In this document: positions 1 through 8,120 of the stretch, one piece after another
How the letters are laid out: every line of letters starts with the position of its first letter
Position numbering within the stretch: the first letter of the stretch is position 1
NCBI RefSeq assembly: GCF_039538145.1
Contig: NZ_BAABBV010000001.1
Location: 1,240,001-1,304,000 of the forward strand
Direction: 5' to 3'
DNA length: 64,000 bases
Source: Gryllotalpicola daejeonensis
Lineage (GTDB): Bacteria > Actinomycetota > Actinomycetes > Actinomycetales > Microbacteriaceae
Made by a program: the position numbers and the translations under genes
The notes under the pieces: model-generated
What the model saw: only the letters and a program-made list of their open reading frames with translations
Database searches by the model: none
What the model was told of the DNA's origin: nothing

Positions 1-780
1 GGCATCGAGTACGAGGAGCGCATGGAGCTGCTCGAAGAGATCACGTGGCCGAAGCCGCTCGCCGAGCTGCTCGAGCAGGCCTACGAGACCTTCGCCGCGA
101 GCCAGCCGTGGGTGCGCGACTTCGAGTTGTCACCGAAATCCGTCGTGCGCGACATGTTCGAGCGGGCGATGTCGTTCGCCGAGTTCGTGCAGCACTACCA
201 GCTCGCGCGGTCTGAAGGGCTGGTGCTGCGGTACCTCTCAGACGCGTATCGAGCGATTCGCCAGACCGTTCCCGACGAAGCGAAGACCGACGAGCTGCGC
301 GACATCATCGAGTGGCTCGGCGAGCTCGTGCGCCAGGTGGACTCCTCGCTGGTGGACGAGTGGACGGAGCTCGTGAACCCGACCGTCACCGACGACACCC
401 CCGTGGTGCCGCCTGCACCGCCCAGCATCCTCACGAATCGGCGCGCCTTCACGATCCTCGTCCGCAACGAGCTGTTCCGCCGCGTGCAGCTCGCCGCCCT
501 CGAGCGCGACGATGAGCTCGCGGAGCTCGACCCCGACGTCGACTGGGGTGCGTTCCTCGACGGCTACTACGCCGAGCACGACGAGGTGCTCACCGGGCCG
601 GCGTCGCGGTCGGCCGCGCTCTTCTCGGTCGACGAGGGCCCCACCGAGTGGAAGGTCGAGCAGACGATCGACGACCCGGCGGGCGACCACGACTGGCGCA
701 TCCGCGCGACGGTCGACCTCGCCGCCTCGGAAGAGGCCGGCGAGGCCGTGCTGCACGTCGACTGGGCCGGCCGGCTCTGA
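1..780 (+). CDS. DEAD/DEAH-box RNA helicase, C-terminal DUF3516 part (5' truncated)
   Basis: The open frame runs into the left edge of the window, so only the last 259 residues are seen. They match the DUF3516 region that follows the helicase core in actinobacterial superfamily II RNA helicases; recognisable blocks are PKPLAELLEQAYETF, the segment FELSPKSVVRDMFERAM, and YLSDAYRAIRQTVP. No helicase motifs are inside the window, so the ATPase activity is inferred from the family. The protein probably remodels RNA in the cytoplasm. It is convergent with the YCII gene, and the gap between them holds three copies of a palindromic repeat. Confidence 0.85.
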   Translation, partial: GIEYEERMELLEEITWPKPLAELLEQAYETFAASQPWVRDFELSPKSVVRDMFERAMSFAEFVQHYQLARSEGLVLRYLSDAYRAIRQTVPDEAKTDELRDIIEWLGELVRQVDSSLVDEWTELVNPTVTDDTPVVPPAPPSILTNRRAFTILVRNELFRRVQLAALERDDELAELDPDVDWGAFLDGYYAEHDEVLTGPASRSAALFSVDEGPTEWKVEQTIDDPAGDHDWRIRATVDLAASEEAGEAVLHVDWAGRL

Positions 781-792
781 CCCCGCCTCGCG

Positions 793-892
793 TCGAGTAC
801 GCAGTACTCGCGACTTCGCACGTCTCTTGAGCGCGAGTACTGCGTACTCGCGAGTTCGAGAGCCGTTTGCGCGCGAGTACTGCGTACTCGCG
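793..892. repeat. Three copies of palindromic repeat CGAGTAC-NNN-GTACTCG
   Basis: Copies lie at 794-810 (centre GCA), 834-850 and 874-890 (centre TGC, inverse orientation). The last two have stems extended to CGCGAGTAC/GTACTCGCG. Each copy is a hairpin by itself, and the first can also pair along its length with a later inverted copy to give a much longer stem. The array fills the gap between two convergent genes. Two more copies lie at 45522-45580, also between convergent genes. A bidirectional terminator or REP-like role is an inference. Confidence 0.85.
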
Positions 893-896
893 ACGG

Positions 897-1244
897 TCAG
901 TGCGCGACGAGCGGGCGCACCTCGATGCGCACGTGCGGCTCGTTCGTCTCGTAGAGGGTCGACGCGCGAGCGACCGCCTCGTCGATGCTCTCGGCCTCTA
1001 TCTCGTAGTAGCCGCCGAGAACTTCCTTGAACTCGGCGAAGGGCCCATCGGTGACGTAGGCGCGCTCCCCCGCGCGGCCGTGGATCGTCTTCGCCAGCGC
1101 GGGCGAGTCGAGCTCACCGGAGGCGACCACGCCACCCGCTTCCCGGAACGCGCGGTGCGCGGCATCCACCGCGGCGCCCGCTTCGGCCGTGCGCTCGCCC
1201 CACTTCTCGTCATCGCCGTAGATCAGGATCAGGAATCTGGACAT
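897..1244 (-). CDS. YCII-related (DGPF domain) protein
   Basis: A 115-residue protein of the YCII family. It starts MSRFLILIYGDDEKW, has the typical segment YVTDGPFAEFKEVLGGYY at about residues 63-80, and ends in a short beta strand (HVRIEVRPL). The ATG at 1244 is preceded by AGAAAGGA, a good ribosome binding site. These small ferredoxin-fold proteins are often found next to sigma factor or stress genes; their biochemical role is mostly unknown. It follows the SRPBCC gene by 56 bases on the same strand and may end that operon. Confidence 0.85.
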   Translation of the reverse strand: MSRFLILIYGDDEKWGERTAEAGAAVDAAHRAFREAGGVVASGELDSPALAKTIHGRAGERAYVTDGPFAEFKEVLGGYYEIEAESIDEAVARASTLYETNEPHVRIEVRPLVAH

Positions 1245-1300
1245 GGTTGTGGTCCTTTCTCTCGCGAGGTGGTCGGGCCGAGGCATCCGATCTCGACAAT

Positions 1301-1696
1301 TCAGGATTCGAGAATGCGCCTCAGCGTCTCGAGGTCCTTCTGCACGAGGCCGGCGTCGCGGGCGAACTCGTCGTCGCTCATGCCCTCGAGCCGGCGCACG
1401 CTGAAGACGATCTCGCTGCCGCCCGGCGCTGTGACGACGCGCACCGGGTTGTAGAAGACGTTGCCCGAGGCATCCGTCACCCAGTGGTCGAGCACGCCGA
1501 AGGGGTTCGGCGGCGCGAACTCGACGACGATGCGGCCCATCGCGAGGTCGGCGACCCAGCGGCCGTCGATCAGCTCGATCGATCCGGCGAGGCCCGCGGC
1601 CCACTCAGGCAGGTGCGTGGGGTCGGCGGCGTACGCATAGACGTCGGCCGCCTCGCGCGCGATGAACACGCTGGCGTGGTGCGATTCGAACGGCAT
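1301..1696 (-). CDS. SRPBCC family protein
   Basis: A 131-residue single-domain protein with the START/Bet v 1 pattern: an N-terminal strand (SHHASVFIAREAADVYAYAA), the helix DPTHLPEWAAGL, later strands and a long C-terminal helix (DDEFARDAGLVQKDLETLRRIL). The fold binds hydrophobic ligands in a deep pocket; the ligand cannot be read from sequence. The ATG at 1696 has GGGGGA just upstream, and the gene starts two bases after the lactone oxidase stop, so the two are probably translationally coupled. Confidence 0.85.
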   Translation of the reverse strand: MPFESHHASVFIAREAADVYAYAADPTHLPEWAAGLAGSIELIDGRWVADLAMGRIVVEFAPPNPFGVLDHWVTDASGNVFYNPVRVVTAPGGSEIVFSVRRLEGMSDDEFARDAGLVQKDLETLRRILES

Positions 1697-1698
1697 GG

Positions 1699-3090
1699 CT
1701 ACTCCCCCAGGACGCGATCGAGATACGGATTCCGGAACAGGCGCCCCGGGTCGAGCCGGTCGCGCACCGCGAGGAACTCGCCGAAGCGCGGGTAGGCGCC
1801 GGCGAAGAACTCGGCATCTCGCGTGTGCAACTTCCCCCAGTGCGGGCGGCCGCCGGCAGCCACCATGATCTTCTCGACCTCGGTGAAGTACTCGAGCTGA
1901 TCGGGTCGGGTTTCGCGGTAGTAGCGATGCACGGCGATATACCCCGTCGCGCGCCCGTATGCGGTTGAGAGCCAGGTGTCGTCGGATGCCGCGGACCGCA
2001 CCTCGACCGGGAAGGAGACGCGCCAGCCACGGCGCTCGATCAGACGGTCGAGCTCGCGCAGCGCTTCGGGGACGGCGGCGCGCGGCAGCGCGTATTCGAG
2101 CTCGCGGAATCGCACGGTGCGGTTCGTGACGAAGACCCGATGCGAGGCATCCGTGAAGCTGCGGTCGCCGGTGAGGCGCCCGGCGAGCCGGTTCACGCTG
2201 GGAACCATCGCGGGAGTCAGCGTCGCGAGGGCGCACAGCCCGCGGTAGAGGCCGTTGGCCATGAGCTCGTCGTCGATCCAGCGGCCGACGGGGTTGAGCG
2301 GCTGCTTCGGTGCGTCCGCGGGCAGGCGGGTGTTCGTCTTCGTCAGCGCCAGCTGCGTGTGGGGAAACCAGTAGAACTCGAAGTGGTCGGCGGCGGCCGA
2401 GCGCTCGAGGTAGCCGTCGAGGACCTCGGGCAGCGGCTCGGGGCGTTCGACGGCCTGCAGGCTGAACGCCGGCACGCACTGAATCGTGACGTCGACGACG
2501 ATGCCGAGCGCGCCGAGGCCGATGCGCGCGGCGGGCAGCAGCTCGGCATTCTCGGTTTCGGAGATGCGCAGCAACTCACCGGCACCGGTGACGAGCGTGA
2601 GCCCGGTGATCTGGGTCGCGAGGCCGCCGAACGACCCGCCGGTGCCGTGCGTGCCCGTGCTCGTGGCGCCCGCGATCGTCTGGCGGTCGATGTCGCCCAT
2701 GTTCTGCAGCGCGAGCCCGTAGGGGGCGAGCAGCTTGGGCAGCTGCCAGAGCCGCGTGCCCGCGGCGAGCGTGACGCGACCGGATGCCTCGTCGACGGCG
2801 ACCACGCCCGAGAGTCGGTCGAGCAGCAGTTGCACGCCTTCCGCCACCGCGATGCCGGTGAACGAGTGACCGGCCCCGATCGCCTTGATCGTGAGCGCCT
2901 GGCGAGCGGCCGCCTGCACGGCGCGCTGCACGGCGTCGGGCGTCGACGGGGTCTCGATGCGGATCGGGCGGGCGGATTCCGCGCGCGACCAGTTGCGCCA
3001 TTCGGGGGCGCGCAGGGCCTTCGGTCTCCCTTCGGCTGCGGCGAGCCCACCAGCGGTAGGCGGAGCGGAGGGCGGGGTGGGCGCGGTCAC
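1699..3090 (-). CDS. FAD-dependent D-arabinono-1,4-lactone oxidase family protein
   Basis: A 463-residue flavoprotein of the aldonolactone/alditol oxidase family. The N-terminal FAD-binding part shows GAGHSFTG at 72-79, whose His is the usual site of covalent FAD attachment, and TGTHGTGGSFGG at 145-156. The C-terminal ALO domain ends with HWGK at about 417-420 and DPGRLFRNPYL. It would oxidise a sugar lactone or polyol with O2 as acceptor; the substrate is not evident. The chosen GTG start at 3090 overlaps the upstream stop as GTGA; an open frame extends to 3210, but it would lie inside the upstream gene. Confidence 0.88.
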   Translation of the reverse strand: MTAPTPPSAPPTAGGLAAAEGRPKALRAPEWRNWSRAESARPIRIETPSTPDAVQRAVQAAARQALTIKAIGAGHSFTGIAVAEGVQLLLDRLSGVVAVDEASGRVTLAAGTRLWQLPKLLAPYGLALQNMGDIDRQTIAGATSTGTHGTGGSFGGLATQITGLTLVTGAGELLRISETENAELLPAARIGLGALGIVVDVTIQCVPAFSLQAVERPEPLPEVLDGYLERSAAADHFEFYWFPHTQLALTKTNTRLPADAPKQPLNPVGRWIDDELMANGLYRGLCALATLTPAMVPSVNRLAGRLTGDRSFTDASHRVFVTNRTVRFRELEYALPRAAVPEALRELDRLIERRGWRVSFPVEVRSAASDDTWLSTAYGRATGYIAVHRYYRETRPDQLEYFTEVEKIMVAAGGRPHWGKLHTRDAEFFAGAYPRFGEFLAVRDRLDPGRLFRNPYLDRVLGE

Positions 3091-4334
3091 AGGAAGGCCT
3101 TTCCCTCGCCGCGGTAGCTCGGCACCGTGCCGAGCACGCGTCCGTCGCCGACGATCGCGAACTCGTTGACGTGCTCGGACAGCTCGCCGGACTTCGTGTG
3201 CCGGAACCACACCCGGTCGCCGGGGCGCAGCGCCTCGGCGGCGAGACCCGACAGCGGCGTCTGGACCTCGCCGGCCATCTCGCGCGGGGCCATCGTCAGG
3301 CCCATGGGCCAGACCGGGCGAGGCATCCGATCGGGTCCTGGTGGGCCCGAGGCGATCCAGCCGCCGCCGAGCACGGTCGCGGTCTGGCGTCGCGGCCGCC
3401 GCACGACCGCGAGCGCGAACGCCATCGCGGGCGCGGGCGTGAAGTCACGGTAGTTGTCGAACAGGTGGCCGCCGAACAGCCCGCTGCCCGCGGCGATCTC
3501 GGTGCACGACGGGTCAGACGAGGTGAACTCGAGCGAGCCCGTGCCGCCGCCGTTGACGAACTCGAGGGCGGCGATCTCGCGAACGGCCGCCACCGCCGCG
3601 GCACGGCGCTCGAGCAGTTCGGCCTTCGACCGGCTCTGCATCCACCTCACGGTTCGGGCGAAGGCGGGCTTGCCCGCGGGGTCGTCGCCCTGGCCGGCGA
3701 TCTGCGCCTCGTACGACATCATGCCGACGAGGGCGAACCCCGGCCGCTCGACAATGTGCTCGGCGAGCGTGCGCGCAGCCGCCGGCGTGTGCACGGGCGA
3801 GCGCCACACCCCGATGCGCCCGGCCGGGCCGTTCCATGAGGCGTCGAGCTCGAGCGCGACGCGGATGATCTCGCGCTGACCGGGCGGTACGACCGCGTCG
3901 ATGAGATCGAGCTGCGCGACGGAGTCCACCATCAGCGTCACACGGGCGGCGAGCGCGGGGACGCGCGCGAGCCGAGCAATGGCCCCGCGCTCGGCGGTCG
4001 GGTAGCCGACGACCACATCGCGCAGGCCGGGCAGTTCCGGCTCGTCGGTGGCGAGCCACAGCGCCTCGCTCAGCGTGTAGGCGAGCACTCCCTCGTAGCC
4101 GGGCAGGGCGAGCACCGCGTCGAGCACCTCGCGCACACGCACCGACTTCGACGCGACCCGGATCGGCTTGCCGCCCGCCCGCCGCAGCATGTCGTGGGCG
4201 TTGTGTGCGAGCGCTCCGAGGTGGATCACCGCATAGGGCGGGTCGAGCTCGCGCGTGGCATCCGTCAGGCTCAGCCAGTAGTTGCGCTCATCAAGCCAGG
4301 GCTGCGTGACGGGCGCGGCCGTCAGATCGATCAT
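3087..4334 (-). CDS. PLP-dependent DSD1-like protein (D-threonine aldolase / D-serine deaminase type)
   Basis: A 415-residue alanine-racemase-fold protein. The PLP lysine is most likely K63 in RVASKSVRVREVL, the typical motif of this family, followed by a TIM barrel with LAYTLSEALWLA and FVNGGGTGSLE, and a C-terminal domain with PGDRVWFRHTKSGEL. Relatives act on D-threonine, D-serine or 3-hydroxyaspartate; which one applies here is unknown. The ATG at 4334 has GAGGAG upstream and overlaps the MFS stop by four bases (ATGA). The operon context (transporter plus lactone oxidase) suggests uptake and breakdown of a small hydroxylated compound. Confidence 0.85.
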   Translation of the reverse strand: MIDLTAAPVTQPWLDERNYWLSLTDATRELDPPYAVIHLGALAHNAHDMLRRAGGKPIRVASKSVRVREVLDAVLALPGYEGVLAYTLSEALWLATDEPELPGLRDVVVGYPTAERGAIARLARVPALAARVTLMVDSVAQLDLIDAVVPPGQREIIRVALELDASWNGPAGRIGVWRSPVHTPAAARTLAEHIVERPGFALVGMMSYEAQIAGQGDDPAGKPAFARTVRWMQSRSKAELLERRAAAVAAVREIAALEFVNGGGTGSLEFTSSDPSCTEIAAGSGLFGGHLFDNYRDFTPAPAMAFALAVVRRPRRQTATVLGGGWIASGPPGPDRMPRPVWPMGLTMAPREMAGEVQTPLSGLAAEALRPGDRVWFRHTKSGELSEHVNEFAIVGDGRVLGTVPSYRGEGKAFL

Positions 4335-5608
4335 GCGACACTCCTCACTCGCGCAACCGCGAACGCCCCGCCGAGGGCGGCGACGCCCGCGAGCAGGAAC
4401 AGGCCGGTGAATCCGCCCAGCCAGAAAACCACGATGCCACCGAGCAGCGGGCCGAACGCCTGCGGAATGGCCCACGCGATATTCATGATGCCGAGGTCCT
4501 TCCCGCGCGTCTCAGGGTCGGGCAGCACCTGCGTCGCGAGCGCCTGGTCGACGGCGAGGAAGCAGCCGTAGCCGATGCCGAGCAGCGCCGCCCCGACGTA
4601 CGCCATCGGCATCGACGGGAGGAACGCGAGCAGCAGCGCGGCGACCGCCTGCATGATGCTGGCGAGGAACACGAACAGCTTGCGCCGCTCGAGGCGGTCG
4701 GAGATGCGGCCGAGCGCGAGGGATGCCGCGATCACGAACACCATGTAGACGAAGACGAGCGGGATCAGATCGTTCTCTGCGTTGCGATCGCCGAGGCCGA
4801 ACTCGAGGAAGTAGAGCAGCAGGCCCGTGCCGAGCGCGTTGCCGAGGTTGACGAGCACGCGCGAGAGCAGCGTCCACCCGAAGTCGGGGTGGGCGCGCGG
4901 CGAGATCCACAGCTCGCCGATGACACGGCGGGGAGTGAGTGGCGGCAGCGCGCTGGTGGCGTGGCGCGGGTCGCGGATGGCGACGAGGAACGGTGCGACG
5001 AGGACGACGAGGGCGACCGCCGCGAAGGCATAGCCGCCAAGCGTGCCGAGGCCGAGAACGGTGACCAGCGCCAGGCCGAGGATGATGCCGATGGCCTGCG
5101 GGGCGCTCATCCAGCCCGAGACGTAACCGCGCTGGGCGACCGGCACCTGATCCGAGATCATCGCCGTGAGCGCGGCCGTGAGCACGCAGAACCCGGTCAG
5201 CGTCAGCGCCCAGAAGATCGCGATGCCGGTGAGCGTGGTCTGCTCGCCGAGCGCCACCAGGGCGAGTGCGAACAGCAGCGCGCCGCCGGCGACCCACGGC
5301 CGGCGGCGGCCGAGCCGGCTCGTCGTACGGTCGCTGAGCGCCCCGGTCAGCGGGTAGGCGACGATCGCGCAGACGCCGGCGATGCCCGAGACGACACCGA
5401 ACCACAGCACGTTGTCGACCCAGTAGCTCGTGCGCAGTTCGGTCTGGATCTGCGCGGGCAGCAGCAGCTGGATCGGGGTCAGCTGCGCCATCCAGACCCC
5501 GAGCCACGCGGTGGCGAACAGGGCGATCCACCTCCCGGTGACCGCCGTGGTCGGCTCGGTGCGGGTGAGTGCGGCGAACTCGCTCTCGTTCGCCGGGATG
5601 TGAGCCAA
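4331..5608 (-). CDS. MFS transporter
   Basis: A roughly 425-residue major facilitator with about 12 predicted membrane segments. The loop between segments 2 and 3 contains GALSDRTTSRLGRRRPW, which resembles the glycoside-pentoside-hexuronide/sugar transporter signature (D-R-GRRRP). No ATG lies near the N terminus; I chose the TTG at 5608 because AGGGGG sits about six bases upstream and the protein then begins with a short cytoplasmic tail. It is the first gene of the operon running down to 1301. The substrate is unknown; a sugar or sugar acid would fit the lactone oxidase. Confidence 0.82.
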   Translation of the reverse strand: MAHIPANESEFAALTRTEPTTAVTGRWIALFATAWLGVWMAQLTPIQLLLPAQIQTELRTSYWVDNVLWFGVVSGIAGVCAIVAYPLTGALSDRTTSRLGRRRPWVAGGALLFALALVALGEQTTLTGIAIFWALTLTGFCVLTAALTAMISDQVPVAQRGYVSGWMSAPQAIGIILGLALVTVLGLGTLGGYAFAAVALVVLVAPFLVAIRDPRHATSALPPLTPRRVIGELWISPRAHPDFGWTLLSRVLVNLGNALGTGLLLYFLEFGLGDRNAENDLIPLVFVYMVFVIAASLALGRISDRLERRKLFVFLASIMQAVAALLLAFLPSMPMAYVGAALLGIGYGCFLAVDQALATQVLPDPETRGKDLGIMNIAWAIPQAFGPLLGGIVVFWLGGFTGLFLLAGVAALGGAFAVARVRSVA

Positions 5609-5806
5609 GGCGCGCCCCCTGCTGCGACGGGGACGGATGTCCCACCTGTCACCGAACACTAGCCGACGGGTGCGGTGCGGTCGTGAGCCGGTGCCGTTCC
5701 GACTCGCAGACGCGGGCCGACATGCAGAGCGAAAGGGCTGGTTCGGTCTGCATATCGGCTCATCTCTGCCGATCGGAACGCGCACCTTGCCCGACTGCGG
5801 GTGCGG

Positions 5807-5880
5807 TACCCCCGGCCGGGTTCGAACCGGCACTTGGCCGATTTTAAGTCGGCTGCCTCTGCCAATTGGGCTACGGGGGC
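5807..5880 (-). tRNA. tRNA with UAA anticodon (tRNA-Leu by anticodon), short variable loop
   Basis: On the minus strand a full cloverleaf can be drawn: acceptor GCCCCCG/CGGGGGT (one G-U pair at the end), a three-pair D stem, anticodon arm GCCGA-CTTAAAA-TCGGC (anticodon UAA), T arm GCCGG-TTCGAAC-CCGGC, and A73. CCA is not encoded. The variable region is only about five bases, whereas bacterial tRNA-Leu normally has a long variable arm. The anticodon reads UUA, a very rare codon in such genomes. Identity as leucine is by anticodon only. Confidence 0.85.
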
Positions 5881-5928
5881 GGGTGCGCTCGCCTGTCAGC
5901 GTAGAGGCGACGGCGCAGATACGAATGC

Positions 5929-5952
5929 GGGCCCGCCCCGAAGGGCGAGCCC
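5929..5952 (-). terminator. Hairpin terminator downstream of ndh
   Basis: A ten-pair GC stem (GGGCTCGCCC / GGGCGGGCCC on the minus strand, one G-U pair) closes a TTCG tetraloop 23 bases after the ndh stop codon. There is no clear U run, as is common in actinobacteria. Confidence 0.7.
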
Positions 5953-5975
5953 GGATTCATGAAACAAACGGATGC

Positions 5976-7526
5976 CTACTCGGCAGGCGTCTCGGCCGTC
6001 TTGGACTCAGCGGCTTCGGCCTCAGCGGCGGCCTTGGCCTCTGCAGCCTTCTGCGCGGCCGTCTTGCGCGGCGCGCGCTTCGGCGCGGCGGGCGCCTCGG
6101 CGGCAGCGGTCTCGGCCGGCGCCGCGGCGGGTGCGGCCGGAACAGCCGGCGCCGCAGCGGGCGCGGGCGCGGCGGCGGCAGGCGCCTCAGCCGGGGCGGC
6201 GGGCTTCGGGCGCGACGCGAACTCCTCGAAGTTGGCGCGCGGGTTCTGCACGGCGCTGAGCGTCGCGAAGTCGCGGCCGAGGAAGAAGTTGCCGAGCCAG
6301 CCGAAGATCACACGCCACTTGCGCTCCCACGACGGCATCGCGAGGCCGTGGTAGCCGCGGTGCATGAACCACGCGATGAGGCCCTTGATCGCGATGTTGC
6401 CCGACTGGAAGACACCGTCGTAGAGGCCGATCGACGCGACGGCGCCGAGGCTCTTGTGGATGTAGTCGACCGGCTCCTCACCGCGAAGCACCGCGATGAG
6501 GTTCGAGGCGAGGCGCTTGGCCTGACGCACGGCGTGCTGGGCGTTCGGAACGCAGAAACCGCCGACGCCCTTGCCGGTGAGGTCGGGCACGGCCGCGACG
6601 TCGCCGGCGGACCAGGCGCCCTCGATGACGTCACCGTCGGCGTCGATCACGCGCAGCGAGGCATTGGTCGTGATGCGGCCGCGGGCCTCGATGGGCAGGT
6701 CGGTGTTGCGGGTGACGGTCGGGGTCGCCATGACACCGGCGGTCCAGACGATCAGGTCGGACTCGTAGACGTCACCGTTCGACAGCTCGACGCGCCCGCC
6801 CTCTGCGCTCTTGAGCTGCGTGTCGAGGTGGATCGGCGCACCGCGCTCGGCGAGGCGGTTGACGACCCAGTGGCTGGTCTCGAGCGAAACCTCGGGCATG
6901 ATGCGCCCCATCGCCTCGACCAGGTGGAACTTGGTCTCTTCGAAGTCGATCTCGGGGTAGACCTTGAGCAGCGACGACGCGGCCGAGCGCAGCTCGCCGT
7001 AGGCCTCGATGCCGGCGAAGCCGCCGCCGACGACCGTGACCGTCAGCAGGCGCTCGCGGCGCGGGTCGCCCTTGGGCAGCACGGCGGCCTTGTCGAAGTT
7101 GGTGATGAGGCGGTCGCGCACGGCCACTGCCTCTTCGATGTTCTTCATGCCGTAGGCCAGGTCGGCGACGCCCGGAATCGGGAAGGTGCGGCTGACGGCA
7201 CCCGCGGTGACGACCACCTGGTCGTACTCCACCTCGAACGGCTCGCCCGCGACGGGGGTCACCGTGACCGTCTTCTTCGCGTGGTTGACGTAGGTCGCGC
7301 GGCCGGCGATCAGCTTGGTCGTCTTCAGGTGGCGGCGGTGGTTCACCGTTGCGTAGCGCGGGTCGATGGAGCCCGCGGCGACCTCGGGGAGGAACGGCTG
7401 GTAGGTCATGTAGGGCAGCGGGTCGATCAGCGTGACCTCGGCTTCGCCCTTACGCAGGGATTTCTCCAGCTTCCACGCGGTGTAAAAACCGGCGTAGCCA
7501 CCGCCGACAATCAGGATCTTGGGCAC
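5976..7526 (-). CDS. ndh: Type II NADH dehydrogenase (NAD(P)/FAD-dependent oxidoreductase)
   Basis: A 516-residue NDH-2. Two dinucleotide-binding motifs are visible: VGGGYAGFYTA at 7-17 for FAD and VVGGGFAGIEA at 165-175 for NADH, and AWSAGDVAAVPD is the C-terminal FAD contact. It transfers electrons from NADH to menaquinone at the membrane without pumping protons; the segment with IAWFMHRGYHGLAMPSWER near residues 375-395 is the amphipathic membrane anchor region. Oddity: residues about 439-516 form an Ala/Pro/Lys/Glu-rich low-complexity tail beyond the family's usual end. GTG start at 7526, with GAGGAG about 11 bases upstream. Confidence 0.93.
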   Translation of the reverse strand: MPKILIVGGGYAGFYTAWKLEKSLRKGEAEVTLIDPLPYMTYQPFLPEVAAGSIDPRYATVNHRRHLKTTKLIAGRATYVNHAKKTVTVTPVAGEPFEVEYDQVVVTAGAVSRTFPIPGVADLAYGMKNIEEAVAVRDRLITNFDKAAVLPKGDPRRERLLTVTVVGGGFAGIEAYGELRSAASSLLKVYPEIDFEETKFHLVEAMGRIMPEVSLETSHWVVNRLAERGAPIHLDTQLKSAEGGRVELSNGDVYESDLIVWTAGVMATPTVTRNTDLPIEARGRITTNASLRVIDADGDVIEGAWSAGDVAAVPDLTGKGVGGFCVPNAQHAVRQAKRLASNLIAVLRGEEPVDYIHKSLGAVASIGLYDGVFQSGNIAIKGLIAWFMHRGYHGLAMPSWERKWRVIFGWLGNFFLGRDFATLSAVQNPRANFEEFASRPKPAAPAEAPAAAAPAPAAAPAVPAAPAAAPAETAAAEAPAAPKRAPRKTAAQKAAEAKAAAEAEAAESKTAETPAE

Positions 7527-7579
7527 AGTTCAGCGACTCCTCGAAGGAAAAAGTGTGTCTCTAGCCTACAGGCGCACAA

Positions 7580-8095
7580 TCAGAGGCCGTAATCGGCGCA
7601 TTCGCAGACATCAGGCGACCAATTCCCACGTTGCAGGGCGAGATCGCCGATCGGATTCACGCCGGGGCCGGCGGCGAGCGCGTGCGCGGCGAGCGCGTGC
7701 AGGCACTTCACGCGACTCGGCATGCCCCCGGCGGAGAATCCCCTGATCTCTTCAACGATCTCGATGGACTCGCGATCGGCGAGATATGCCTCGTGCGCCT
7801 TCTGATAGGCGGCCTGCACCTCGGCATCCGTCACCAGCAGATCCTGCAGCTCGACCATGACGTGGTCGGCCTCGAGGCGCGACATCGCGGCGGTCGCGGC
7901 AGGGTGGCTGAGGTAGTACAGCGTCGGGAACGGCGTGCCGACACCCGGCAGGCGCGGCGCCGTCGCGACCACCGTCGGGTTGCCGCAGGCGCAGCGCGCC
8001 GCGATTCCGAGCACGCCGCGAGCGGGGCGACCCAGCTGGGCCGAGACCACGGCGATGTCGCGGTCGGTGGCTGGCGCGAAGGGAGGAGTGGTCAC
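7580..8095 (-). CDS. DUF501 domain-containing protein
   Basis: A 171-residue member of DUF501, an actinobacterial family usually encoded beside ftsB and eno, as here. Recognisable segments are VVSAQLGRPARGV near the start, CACGNPTVVATAPRL, the middle segment PFPTLYYLSHP, and a cysteine pair near the end (DVCECADYGL). Function is unknown. The GTG at 8095 has GGAGGG directly against it, closer than a normal ribosome binding site, so coupling to ftsB 25 bases upstream is likely. Confidence 0.85.
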   Translation of the reverse strand: MTTPPFAPATDRDIAVVSAQLGRPARGVLGIAARCACGNPTVVATAPRLPGVGTPFPTLYYLSHPAATAAMSRLEADHVMVELQDLLVTDAEVQAAYQKAHEAYLADRESIEIVEEIRGFSAGGMPSRVKCLHALAAHALAAGPGVNPIGDLALQRGNWSPDVCECADYGL

Positions 8096-8120
8096 CCCTC
8101 CATTGTCCCAGCAGCTCGCG

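Noticed and set aside
3090..3210. Longer N terminus for the lactone oxidase
   Set aside because: It would lie inside the upstream gene and is arginine-rich; the GTG at 3090 overlaps that gene's stop and fits the family length.
5637..7592. Large plus-strand open frame over the tRNA and ndh
   Set aside because: It runs through a tRNA gene and antisense to a clear NDH-2; no SD or family match.
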